Shown: positions 35,590 to 46,265, counted from the first letter of the stretch. The stretch is DNA of 64,000 nucleotides from Nageia nagi (GCA_050084985.1 JBITNC010000001.1:141856001-141920000), one strand, 5' to 3'. Notes: generated by a model from the sequence alone, not told the origin. Translations and numbers: made by a program.

Positions 35590-35734
35590 CTTGATCTTGC
35601 CATCCTATGGAAAGATCAAGCAGATCAAGAAGAGATCTAATAGATTCAGTAATTTTCAACCTAAGACATATTGTTCATGAATTAAATGAAGATATGATGA
35701 GTGTGGACAAGGATGACAATAACAAGATGGTGAA

Positions 35735-36956
35735 TTGGTCGAGGAAAAAATTGATAACACCTTGCCACATAAGGCACAAAAGATAGGTGGGAATTTAGTT
35801 GATGTAGCGGAAAATGCAAGTGTTGAAATTCTCTTCATGAAGAAGAATTTTGATGTTCCTAGCCCAAGCAAATCAAATCAGAAATTTGAAGAAATGAAGT
35901 GGCGGAAGACGAAGTTGAGCACATTCTTGAAGAGCATGAGCAGCTGGAAGAAAAATGCAAAACAGAAAATATTGATGACAAATCAGAATTGTATGGTCTT
36001 GATCTACAACTTAGTAATGATAGAGTTGGTGAGTATTGCTTTGATTTGGAAAGTGAACACGAGTTTCACAATGAGCAAATTCTTTCAAAAGAAAGACATT
36101 GGCCATTTGACATATGGGATCCAGGTATTTCAGTACCTAGTTATGATAAGGGACTAGTTTGGGATGAACTTTATCCTGAACAAAGAGCTGTTCAAAATTC
36201 ATCATTCATGAATGGTTCTGACTTAGAAGGTCCATCATCACATGGAGCAGATTTCATTCATGAGCTTTGCAAGGAAAATGATAACACACATGACAAATTC
36301 GTTGAAGAGAAATTTCATGAAGTATTACCACGTGAGGTATATTTGATACAATTCCAAAATATTTTTCTTGAAATTCACACATCTACATATATTAGGATAT
36401 AGTTGATACAGATGACAAGATTGTTGTAAAGAAGCGTGATGTAGATGAGTGTGTTGGGGTTTCCAAATCAGTTGGTGATGATAATAGTTTGGATGGATAT
36501 GGGTTAGATCTCCAAACAAAATTCTTGAATAGAAGCAGACACACTAGTTCCATCCCTTTTGATTTGAAGAATGATGTATGGGAGGAATCAATTCCTCATA
36601 AGAACCACAATACTCCTTCAGATCAGCTCTTAGTTCCTTGGGATCCAGGTGTTTTGGTATCAAGGTATGATGAAGGCATGGAGGCTATTAGAGGCTTCTC
36701 TTTTGCAGATTCAGCTCTTGAAGGAAAGTGTTCAGATTTGGAGATCCTAGAAGAGGGTAATACACACTCACCTTGCACTAACGCAGATTTGATATCTTCG
36801 TTAACAAACCTATTGCACTCATCATCTACGTCCCACAACATCACTCTCCAATATGTCAACTCAGCTGGGAAAGTTTTGGGAATAACTTGCAACAATTTTG
36901 AAGGACTCGGAGCAAATTATGACGCTACTGTTAGGAAGAAATTAGACCTGATATAG
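35735..36956 (+). pseudogene. Element H internal ORF region 1 with repeated YGLDLQ / WDPG modules
   Basis: Two adjoining plus-strand frames (35899-36402 and 36405-36956, separated by a one-base frameshift) encode acidic proteins. They share a duplicated module: YGLDLQ near 35988 and 36497, then WDPGISVPSYDKG near 36117 and WDPGVLVSRYDEG near 36639. Spacing between copies is about 510-520 bp, so the module is about 170 residues repeated twice. The first copy is preceded by a Glu/Lys-rich coiled-coil-like stretch (EVEHILEEHEQLEEKCKTEN). Position after the PBS suggests a gag-like or accessory protein, but there is no zinc knuckle and I recognise no family. Confidence 0.6.
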
Positions 36957-39419
36957 ACACTATCTGAGCAAATGAATATCAGTCCTAGACCTCTTTCACC
37001 CATTACATCGGTTGGAAACATCAATGGACTATTAAGGAATGTCTTGGCAAAAGTTTTGAAGATTTGTTTGATGACTGTGCATACAAAACCAGCTTTAATC
37101 AGAGGTACACCAGACCTGTCCACACCCAGTTTAACTGCATCAATTTACCTAGGACAGCTTGGAAAAGATTGGCGAATGGTTGCACAAGGCTACAACTCAG
37201 TTTTGGGCGCACAATTGACAGCTTTTCACACTATATCAGACCTGACTTTTCTCAGTTTTGAGGCACTTAGGCATACACAGATCATTGGAGACAGTTGAGA
37301 GCACATCTTCAGTTTTGGGATGTTTGGGTGAGCATGTCCGCCTCTTGGAGTCATCTCTACATTTGTTAGGATCATGCATCAGCCATGATATTACTCCCAT
37401 AAGGTATAAGTTTCATCTTGATTTTTATAGCTGCAGATTGAGATATTTTGGCACTCCTGAATTAGTGGCAACAATGTGCTTGATAAGACTAATGATGTCT
37501 AAGAAGTATAGGACTCTTGTACAACATGATGTCCTAGAAGTAACCACAATACCCCTCACTGTTGACACTTCATTGGTTGCTGTTTGCACTATGAGAACAT
37601 GGTCTTTGGGTTGTATATGATGACATACTGCCTGCTCAGTATAAAAGGATTGTTGTTTTTCTTGGGAATAATTTGGGGGTTGCCATTCACTTATCAAAGT
37701 CTGCACATGATGACAAGTCTGAGTTTCCTGTGTTTTGCTTAATGGGAGATGGCACTAGGAAGGTAAGGATGAGAGGAACTCTTTTGCTCATAAATTGGTT
37801 GGCAAGCAATAAAAGAGTACAGGTTATTTTACACACTCAAGCAATTGTCACAAAATTGTTAGAGGCAGCAAATATTATATGCACTGATATCATCACCTTG
37901 AGAACGTTGGGGAACCTTTTTAGGGTGAGGCTAGAGACTGCCCATGTAGGAAAAAGAGACGTGGCACAGACAGAGAATGTGACTCATGGTTGGGAGGTTG
38001 GAAAGATGTCATGGAAGCAACATAGTAAAGACTGTTGTTAACATGCTTGAGGCTACAATTTCCTTGATAGTTGAGGCTGATATCATGCTCTGGGAAATGA
38101 TTGCACTTGGGATTGAAGGAAGAATTGTAGCTGCACCTTTAGAAGGGGATTTGGGAGATGCTGTTCACATATTATGGGCTGCATTGTATGATCCGTTGAC
38201 TGTTGAATGTATGGAGCGCAAGGGAACTGGTGTTGTGATTGTTGATGACATTTTTGAGACTGTTTTGGTGGCTGCTGATAACACTCTCAGGAAGACTTCC
38301 TGGACAGCATTCTTTATATCTTGTAGCATCACTATGGGGGAAGAAGTGTTGGCAGTCCTTGGGGCAACAAAAGAGACTGTTATTACAAAGTGGAAGGTTG
38401 ATTGGGAAGCATTAGGGGCAGATTTTGGACTAATAAAAGCTGTCATGTGTTTCAGGCTTCACTCATTTGCTGCCTTTGAAGGGACAAAGAGGAGTCTCCA
38501 CATCACTTGCATTCCCAGTCTGGTTTCAGTTTTACTTCAGAACTGAGTTTGGGTCTGTTTTAGAAACATTAGAGATGGCGTTTGGTAATAGGTCCAGATT
38601 CTTCATAGCTACAGCATTTGGGTTGAGGAATTTTGAGGGTGCATTCTTGATGACACTTGTAAAGATAGTCAGGATTGAATTAAGAATGTTGTGGGCTGCA
38701 CTTTCGTCACCCTGGACAGTAGTCTTGATGATCTTTCCTGCTTGCATTCCCAGTCTGGTTTCAGTTTTACTTCAGAACTGAGTTTGGGTCTGTTTTAGAA
38801 ACATTAGAGATGGCATTTGGTAATAGGTCCAGATTCTTCATAGCTACGGCATTTGGGTTGAGGAATTTTGAGGGTGCATTCTTGATGACACTTGTAAAGA
38901 TAGTCAGGATTGAATTAAGAATGTTGTGGGCTGCACTTTCGTCACCCTGGACAGTAGTCTTGATGATCTTTCCTGCTAATTTTCGAATGTCATCTGAGGC
39001 TGCATATGATCTGATTTTTGGGGTAGTTTTCCCCATGAGATTTGAATCTTTTATAATGTCTTCCATGATGACTAGGACTATTCCCTCTCAGAATTTCAGG
39101 TATGTGAATTTTGTGAAGAATGATGAACATGAGTTGATGGATTTTATATGTGCTTGCTTGCAAGAAAAGAACAGTGACCATTTGTGGCAAAGATAGAACA
39201 CTTTCAGATAGTAGTAACAGCATGTGTAGGTCTTGATGTTGTCCTTGTACTACTGTTGGTTCTTGCCAAGGAGAAGAGGGTACAGTTTTGGTACATGGGA
39301 TTAACAGCTAGAATAGCACTACACCAACATGGAAGACCTACATCTTTCACATGGATTTGGGATGCTGGGATAACAATTGGTTTAAGCTTGATGATGAGAA
39401 GATGGTGTTGAAATTGTCT
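36957..39419 (+). pseudogene. Element H internal ORF region 2, unidentified
   Basis: Overlapping plus-strand frames cover most of the interval: 36972-37298, 37258-37620, 37673-38041, 37986-38546, then two duplicated frames through 39196. They imply one coding sequence broken by indels. A degenerate motif recurs: HILWAALYDPLTV near 38180 and RMLWAALSSPWTV near 38690 and 38925. The last part reads CWDNNWFKLDDEKMVLKL just before the 3' LTR. No enzymatic motif is identified. Minus-strand frames over 38165-39066 are also open (AAHNILNSIL), so strand assignment rests on the orientation of the element. Confidence 0.45.
38506..38975 (+). repeat. 235-bp tandem duplication inside element H
   Basis: Copies 38506-38740 and 38741-38975 are almost identical (I see about two substitutions). 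Each starts CTTGCATTCCCAGTCTGG and ends TGATGATCTTTCCTG. The duplication is much younger than the element's LTR divergence. Because 235 is not divisible by three, it shifts the frame. Confidence 0.93.
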
Positions 39420-40342
39420 AGATTTGGTGTGATGAAGGTATTTCGGTTAAGGTGTGGTGTGAGAGTGAAATGTTGTGTGGGTTTACAAAAAAAATAAAAA
39501 AGGGGGTGGGGGGGGGGGGGGGGTTGCAATGTATTATTAGAGACATAATATTACTTTTAATTTTACTTTTAAGGAGTAATAAGGTAAGTCACTTAAGTGA
39601 TATTATAAAATGCAACCTCAACAAAGAATTATAAAATTTGGCTATAAAAGGAGATGAGGGGCATTCATTTGGGCATGCTTGGATTAGAATTGAATTTTAT
39701 TTGGAGTTTCTCCAATTTCACTCTTCCGGACGAAAACCCCAAGAGGAAGCCATAAGGACAAAAATCCTTTTCGCTTGCGGGTGTAAGGACGAAAACCCTT
39801 GAATTCTCCATTGGCGAATTCACCCAGGATTCACATTTGTGCTTCATTGGCCACATTGGCATTCAGCATTGGAGGAGCATTTCCAGCACTTGGAGCATCC
39901 TATCTCCTCTTTGATTCAAACGCCCAACCATTTGGAGTATTTTGAATGATTTTTGTGCATCTTTCAGCTAGATTTGGCATACGCATTTTCCTACGTTTTG
40001 CATTCATTTTGAAGCTTCCAAAGGCGTTATTCAGTTGGAGAAAAGCAAAGTGACGTTTTGAGCATTCAGATCTGTTTGCCCAACCTCTATGGCATTTTTG
40101 TGCTCATTGAATACTTGTACTTGTTCTCCTTGGTGAATAATAATTGCTTGGCACTCATTTTTTATTTTTTTTGGCAACTCTGGTGCATATTTTAGAGCAA
40201 TTACAGATCTGGTTTGTGGCATAATTTCTGAAATTATTTACAAATATTTTGAGTAATATTGTAGAGCTAATTTATTGGAAAATTTTGGCTAAAAATCTGA
40301 AATTGTTTTGAGTATTTTGATGAGCCCTAGTTTGGCTCATCA
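39420..40342 (+). repeat. 3' LTR of element H, 5'-truncated
   Basis: Homology to the 5' LTR begins at AGATTTGGTGTGAT and runs to GGCTCATCA. It lacks the 49 bp corresponding to 34572-34620. It contains a 16-G run at 39508-39523 where the 5' LTR has only GCGGGG, and a TATAAAAGG box at 39643-39651. Confidence 0.88.
39643..39651 (+). promoter_or_regulatory. TATA box in element H 3' LTR
   Basis: TATAAAAGG followed by AGATGAGGGGC. It is the intact version of the box that is mutated in the 5' LTR. Confidence 0.5.
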
Positions 40343-40545
40343 TACACCTTATTTTGAGCCCCCCATTGCTTGATGACGAAGGGAAATGATTCCAAATTAG
40401 ATTTTGGATTGAAGGGAAAGATGACTAAGGAATAGGGTATGGATAGTGGTAATCATGCAATGGAAAAGACTTCCATCAAAAAATGCCACCTTGTAATTGG
40501 TTAGTATTTTGGACCATCCAACTTTGTCTTGCTTGAAGCAAGTCG
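40343..40545 (+). pseudogene. Element B integrase tail and chromodomain remnant
   Basis: Continues the integrase C terminus after element H: TPYFEPPLLDDEGK, then after stops and frame changes VVIMQWKRLPSKNATL. That is the QWKGLP-type signature of a chromodomain just before the 3' LTR. Chromodomains direct integration of chromoviruses to particular chromatin. Too decayed to function. Confidence 0.65.
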
Positions 40546-40558
40546 GGAGGTGGAGATT
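40546..40558 (+). other. Element B polypurine tract
   Basis: GGGAGGTGGAGAT-type purine run immediately before the 3' LTR start TGCCATGACC. Confidence 0.6.
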
Positions 40559-40986
40559 TGCCATGACCTTGATTTGCAAAAATAAAAAATAAAAGGTTGG
40601 TTTTATCCCACATGCTTAAGTGAATAGGTGGGACCTATTGAGAGCTTCTATATATTGTACTTTTTTCTTTAAATGAAAAGGTTTTTAGAATTTTTTTTTG
40701 AAACAACATTTTTGGAATTTCTATGTCCCCCTTCATTGGTTCTTTCTATTTTGATGACAACCAAGTTGCATATTTCTACTTGACCAAGGAATGCTTAGAA
40801 GTTAAGTTTTGATGTTAAAGTCATGATCCATTGTACTTTATGGAATTTATCCATGTATGTAAGTTATGCTATATATCTAATGTTAGGGTTTGTGAAAAAT
40901 AAAAATAATAACATCAGAAAATAACAGAAAATTATCATATTACATTTTATGGGTTTTTTCCGTTTCATTTGGTTTGACATATTACA
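40559..40986 (+). repeat. 3' LTR of element B
   Basis: Starts TGCCATGACCTTGATTTG and ends GACATATTACA, followed by the TSD TTTTG. Strongly diverged from the 5' LTR, with a deletion of about 25 bp or more. Confidence 0.88.
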
Positions 40987-41226
40987 TTTTGCCTTCGTTT
41001 TTAGTTTTTGCTGCTCCTCAAATAAGCTCCCGTGGTAGGCGCATATCTCTAATACTATGTTTGGTTCCACTCTCCTAGATACTTTCACATCCCTGCCTGA
41101 AATGCGGTCAAGATGATCTTTGACATGGTTAATTCCACCATGTATAACTTTGTCACAGTAATTGCATTCCAATTGTTCACTCCGTTCCTTGCAATGTTTC
41201 CATCCAAGGTATCTTCTTCCACTCAT
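40987..41226 (-). pseudogene. hAT transposase remnant D, N-terminal BED finger
   Basis: ATG at 41226-41224 opens MSGRRYLGWKHC, then a BED-type zinc finger (LECNYCDKVIHGGINHVKDH) and ISGRDVKVSRRVEPN. The frame runs into the edge of element B at 40987 and continues on the far side at 21781. This is a direct demonstration that element B inserted into this gene. The BED finger binds DNA in hAT transposases. Confidence 0.82.
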
Positions 41227-41949
41227 TGTTGCCACCTAAAACTGCATCATTAAACAAAGAGATTTTTCATAAACTTAGCCCTAGAAAAAAAAACTCAGCC
41301 CCATAAACAAGACTTAGCCCTAAAAAAATCAGCCCTATAAAAAAAACTTAGCCCTAGACAAAAGTTTACAATCTTAAAACAAAAACTAGTTAATCACATG
41401 TATTTGTTACTGGTTAGGCTTACAGTGTATAATTTTGATGTTGATAGGTAGGCTTAAGTTGGCTTTTCTTCACTTCTGGTCTCAGCTCTGCAGTTTGGAC
41501 AACTTTGAAATGACAAAAAAACAAAGAAATATCCAAATTTAAATTGAATCCTGCTTTTCTGCCAGCGCAGCTGAAATAATTTGTGTGAAATTCACTGAAT
41601 ATTTGGTCTCAAAAATAATGGCCAAATATTTGGCAAAAATTGCATATTCCAGAATGTGTTTTTTGCTGAATTTTTCAGTTAATATGCATTTAACCCTGAG
41701 TGGCAAATAATCAGCCAAATAAACTGATTATGTACTGAATCGTGTAACAATGACTAAAATATCCAAAATGGTGAAGACAATTTGAAATATTTTTGATGAC
41801 TTGTATACTATGGATCGAAATGTACAACTTTTGAATTCTGATCCCAATTGAAGAAATTCAGATGCTGCATGTGCACTCCTAAGTGAAAGCTTCAGAGATT
41901 TTGGTCAATGAACCAACTCTGATGCTACCTGAGACAAAAAGAAACAAGA
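41227..41949. other. Unidentified sequence upstream of hAT remnant D
   Basis: Contains a short run of diverged CTTAGCCCTA(G/A)AAAAA-like repeats near 41274-41360 and otherwise plain AT-rich DNA. It could hold the 5' end of the hAT element, but no terminal inverted repeat was identified. Confidence 0.4.
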
Positions 41950-41958
41950 TTAAAAAAA

Positions 41959-42601
41959 GGGAAGCTTACCAAAATACCCCTATAAATTCATAAAATTACC
42001 AAAATACCCTTCAATCTTCAAAAATTACCAAAATACCATTATAAGTTCATGAAAATTACCAAAATACTCTTAAATTTTATGAATTAAAAAATGAAAAACA
42101 TTTTAATACTCTTATGAAAATAAAATAATGATTGCAATATTTCATTCTATTTATTTATTATTTAGAAAATTGAATACTTTTAATTTATTGTAATAAAAAT
42201 TCATTGCAATCTTACATACCAATTGAATCTAAAAGACCATCATATCATATTAACATACATTTCTTTAAAGATTTATAATTTAAAAAAAAAATTATTTATT
42301 TATTTTTTAAACAATAACATAACTCTCCAATTTATCCAATTCATATAATAATTATATTTATTTTAATTTATATAAGAATATTTGTTTATTTTATAAATTT
42401 TAAAGGTATTTTGGTAATTTTTATGAACTTATAGAGGTTTTTGGTAATTTTCATGAACTTATAGGGGTTTTTGGTAATTTTTAAAGATTGAGGGCATTTT
42501 GGTAATTTCATGAACTTACAGGGGTATTTTGGTAATTTTTAAAGATTGAGGGGTATTTTTGTAACTTCATAAACTTACAGGGGTATTTTGGTAAGTTTTC
42601 C
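41959..42601. mobile_element. Mutator-like hairpin MITE
   Basis: A 643-bp element whose ends are inverted repeats: GGGAAGCTTACCAAAATACC at the left and the reverse complement of GGGGTATTTTGGTAAGTTTT at the right. It is flanked by a 9-bp direct repeat TTAAAAAAA (41950-41958 and 42602-42610), the length used by Mutator-like elements. Both arms consist of repeated TACCAAAATACCCC / GGGGTATTTTGGTA units 50-60 bp apart, and the AT-rich centre forms the loop. No coding sequence. The TSD is low in complexity, so the family assignment is tentative. Confidence 0.72.
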
Positions 42602-42610
42602 TTAAAAAAA

Positions 42611-45600
42611 TGGTAAAAAGGAGATGAGAGAGATGAAGCAAATGTTAGTTTCCAAATTTATTCTTCAAGTTCATTTGTTTTAAAAGATAAATTTGCATAC
42701 TGGCCAGAAGAGAACAACTTGGATCACTTTTTTGTAATACAAAAGAATGTTAGATTTAAAGGCTATTCAGAGGTTATGGTCTTGAATGATCTTAGATTAA
42801 AGAAAAAAAATTGCCCATTATATTTGAAATTCATCAATAGTTTCGAACAACACCCTAGCCTTCAAAACAATCCTAGTATGATAAGTTATTCAGAAGCATG
42901 GAACATTTTTATGGTCAGATGGTTATACAAATTACTATAATAGTCTTAAGAAATGGCATAATGAAACCAAAAGATCAGAATTTCTTGGGGAGCAATTTGC
43001 AATGCATTTTGGACTAATGACCTGGAGGCAGTGAATTGATAATAATAAAAAAAAGACTTCAAATTTATATTAAACATAAAATTTGACTTCTCTATCTGAC
43101 TACAAGAAGATTATTAATTTAAAAACAATGTGTGCCTATGCAAAATGTTCTTTGGAAAACTTGTTTTTAAGATGCTTTGCTGAAGAAAAATATTTTTATC
43201 AGAAATTGAAAAATGATACTGTTTGATGCATTGAATAAAATTTATCCTGCATCAACCAGGACAGAGCTTGAAGATTGATAGTTCTATGATCTATCTATGA
43301 TGGCTAATGTGTAAAATAGGATAATTGGAATATTTAAATCCAGATCAAGATATAGATCAATCAATCGTCCTCGTGCAAGTAGTGAAGACATGGTGAAGTT
43401 AGGATAGATAAAGGTATCTAGTCATTAAAAGACTTGTTGAAGAGTTGTATCATATCTATTTTCAAAAAATGTTTTGATTAATTGGAAGACATTTTTCTGA
43501 GGACAAGAGGCCAACCCACCACTATTAGTGTAGACCCATTGTGATACCAAGACTATGCTAGTGTGAACTTTGAAGGAATTTTGTGTATATATATATGTGT
43601 GTGTGTAATATAGTGTTTCTATAATGACATTAATGGTCATGTAGGCAGATCAATATTATTGGTTTCTTAACCCCCTTCAACAGATCTTTGGCTTTGGATG
43701 ATAGGAGGTGCATGATATCTTGACCCAGCCCTCTTAGCGAAGGGAAGTTCGTTGGTGGCATTACCAAATTTTGCAACCGATTTCTCCTTAACCAGATGGT
43801 GCCATAATTCCTGTGGCTGATTTCTAGACCAACTTCCTGTTGCACTAATTTGGCAGAATTTCCAGGCTGGCATGGCCTATCCTTATTTTCATTCATTCAT
43901 GATATATAGCTACTCAATCCTCTTATGAAAGTACCCATCAAATATTTCTGGTCTCTTTTAGGTGATTTCTAACCCAACCAGAGTTTTCATTTAATGTTTT
44001 TCTTATGACTTGTTCAAGATGGTTACATACTTTGATAATCCATAGTAGATTTCAGCTCCTTATCAAGTGAATACCCATCATTGTTTTGTTCTTAGTTTTT
44101 CTACAACCTTCGCTGAGCTAAAATTTCCATGGCGATGTACTTACTATTCTACTGCTCTGCTAATCACTTCAAAAACCAATAGCAATGAAACCTGTTGGAT
44201 GCGAGTGACAATTTTGTTGTACTATATTGTGTCAAACTGATCTGCACCGAATAAGAAACCTTGCATGCTACAGAGAATAAGAATTATGTGCTCCAGAGGA
44301 AAGTGATAATTACTGTGAGACAGGTTTTACAGGAGATATTCGATACATACTAAAAGAGCATGATGTCAGAACTGACATTATTACTGTCAGATATCGATAA
44401 AGCTAGAACTGTTGATTCCACCATTTTGTGATATAATTAGAACATAGGTTTGCAAAGTTGGTTTCAGATCAGACACTCAAGAGCTGTGTTTATATTGTAT
44501 CTACTACCTGAAAGGCCTGTTTTTTTTTTTTTTTCTTCTAATTTGTATTTGATTAGTTTCATCATTTATGTCATTTTTTATCTGGATCCTGTGACTTTAG
44601 GTTGAATACGTTTATGAAACGAACTCATCTTCTTAGTACTATATTAGAATTGAAGCCATTCTCTATGGATAATAATGACTATGTGCTGTTCAATCTAGAG
44701 CTGAGTCTTTCTTTAAGTAATCTGTTTCTAAAAATGTATTTTCTGGTGAAAGCATTTAATCTTATCGTCCTTAAGTGTGCTATGTCTTAATGCATTATTG
44801 ATTGCCTACTGGCTGTGAAATTAAATATTGATAATTGTTTTCTTTTATGAGAAATAAAGACAATAATTTTGTTCATTGTGACAATTTTATTGAGTCATGT
44901 TTAACAGAAACGAGCATGTTAAATGAGTGTATTTAACAGAAGCTTTAGTATAAGAAGCGTGAAGTTTGTGTCGGACATACAGGATGATCCATGTTAAATG
45001 TAGTATTTATGATTAAAACAGTTATGTCAAAAAAGATTTGGCACCCAAATAAAGGACTTGTGCGAAACAAATGGATATATGGTCCACCAATCTCAAGACG
45101 ACCTAATGCTATTTAAAACCAGTGTTAAAAGAAATTGGTACAACGACACCAGAGTTTTTAGCTAAATTAAAACATCACCAATGTTAATGCTCCAAAATTG
45201 AATTATAGCAATGGCAACAACAGTAACAACCCTCATTGAATAGGACTATTTCTGATGCTTTTGAACATTTTTAAAAATTGAAGTACTTGACATGCACTTT
45301 TACACGTATCCTTTTAGATATATATATTTTTCATAGTATTGAAAAGTTTATCGAATTAATAGAGTGAACATTTCACAATAAAAATGTACTTTTTCTTGTA
45401 TTGGTCCCAAGAATATTAATGATGTCGAGTCATGTTGTGACAGATATTTTAAAAGGTGTAATTTAATTTCTATGTTTGTTCTAATGCTTATTTTAATTTG
45501 TTGTTATTGCTACTGTCATAATACTGGCTTTTTCAATGATATATCTGAATTAATAAAGGGGTTTTAGTTTCAATGCATGTTTTACGGTACAATTCAAGAT

Positions 45601-45713
45601 TGATTTTACTAATTTGAAAATGTAGTTGAAGTTTGAACATAGGACCTATCTTCTAAACTAAGTTTGTTTTAACAAAATTCATGAATTTTCTGTGTGATTT
45701 CTAATGTTTGCAG
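42611..45713. other. Unidentified sequence, possibly host intron or intergenic
   Basis: No transposable-element protein is seen. It holds a 73-codon open stretch at 42719-42940, overlapping minus-strand frames at 43630-43896 with balanced composition, a TG/TA microsatellite near 43588-43607 and a T run at 44519-44534. It lies directly upstream of the candidate exon at 45714, so part may be intron of the same gene. Confidence 0.4.
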
Positions 45714-45830
45714 GTTATTGATGGCATTCCATGCTTAGTGCCAATGGATGGACAACTGCTGAGTTCAAAAGATTCAGTTGAAAAAATATCTTTATGTAAT
45801 GGAAATATTGTTGATAAAGGCAAAATTTAA
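45714..45830 (+). CDS. Candidate last exon of a host gene, PREY/Trm112p-like C terminus
   Basis: A T-rich tract ending TTTGCAG (splice acceptor) precedes an open stretch encoding VIDGIPCLVPMDGQLLSS and 20 more residues, then TAA at 45828-45830. The motif (I/V)xDGIPxLVPxDG resembles the end of small UPF0434/Trm112p-like proteins such as mitochondrial PREY homologues, which have a CPLS/CPxC module just upstream. That upstream exon is not recognised in this window. It could be a true terminal exon, or a gene fragment carried here by duplication. The family assignment rests on one short motif. Confidence 0.4.
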   Translation, partial: VIDGIPCLVPMDGQLLSSKDSVEKISLCNGNIVDKGKI

Positions 45831-46265
45831 GGTATATTCAGACTAATATAACGATTTTGAAGCAGGTTTTAAAAGCGGCTCTTTGCCTCCTTCCAAGATT
45901 GTCAACCAAGGCCCACTTAATCTTGGCTATTATACGAAGATTCCTATCAGATACTCTATAGGTGTATTCAGGTTGATTGATAGAGATCAAAATTCTTTAG
46001 GTCCTAAAAGTTTCAAGATTTAGTTGCATTAATATTGTTTATGTTATTTTAATACGTGGTATGGAAGTTTGCTCAAAAATATATTACATTTTATTATTTA
46101 ATATTTGATATATATATATATATATATATATAATATGATAAATTTAGTTAAGGGGATTTTTTATATAGGGTCCTAAAACTTGTTTTTACATTCTGGATTT
46201 TCAAAGTTAGTACATTTGATTTCAATTTTCAACCTATGCTAACCTAGCCTAGGAAAAACTGGGTG
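45831..46265. other. Downstream region, possible 3' UTR, with (TA)n
   Basis: Follows the candidate exon. It holds a TA microsatellite at about 46109-46132 and otherwise no feature until the minus-strand coding remnant. Confidence 0.4.

Larger units (their letters stand above)
34572..40342 (+). mobile_element. Element H: LTR retroelement without recognisable pol
   Basis: LTRs at 34572-35574 and 39420-40342 (about 90 percent alike by eye) enclose 3.8 kb. A Met-tRNA-like PBS follows the 5' LTR. Both edges carry TACACCT (34565-34571 and 40343-40349), a 7-bp direct repeat. Excising one copy restores the chromovirus reading frame (QQITPYFEPPLLDDEGK), which proves insertion. No protease, RT, RNase H or integrase motif is visible. 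The internal region instead has long plus-strand frames of unknown type. It is probably a non-autonomous element mobilised by another. The 3' LTR lacks its first 49 bp and the neighbouring PPT. Confidence 0.88.
21782..40986 (+). mobile_element. Element B: chromodomain-type Ty3/gypsy retrotransposon carrying nested insertions
   Basis: LTRs at 21782-22233 and 40559-40986 are flanked by a perfect 5-bp TSD TTTTG (21777-21781 and 40987-40991). PBS follows the 5' LTR and a purine tract precedes the 3' LTR. Internal coding pieces in order are gag start (22577-22920), gag end with zinc knuckle, protease and RT (30806-32865), integrase (33701-34571) and chromodomain (40343-40545). About 16 kb of the interval is later insertions: copia fragments, a hAT-like element and element H. 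The LTRs differ strongly (including a length difference), so B is old. It sits inside a hAT transposase gene (20524-21781 and 40987-41226). Confidence 0.9.

Noticed and set aside
38165-39066. Minus-strand open frames in element H (with AAHN repeats) as genes
   Set aside because: They mirror plus-strand frames that agree with the direction of the element; recorded only as an ambiguity.
42719-42940. 73-codon plus-strand frame as a gene
   Set aside because: Short, Lys/Asn/Phe-rich, no ATG context, splice sites or recognisable motif.
43630-43896. Two overlapping minus-strand frames as a host exon
   Set aside because: Both frames look protein-like but match nothing I know, and there are no convincing splice sites around them.
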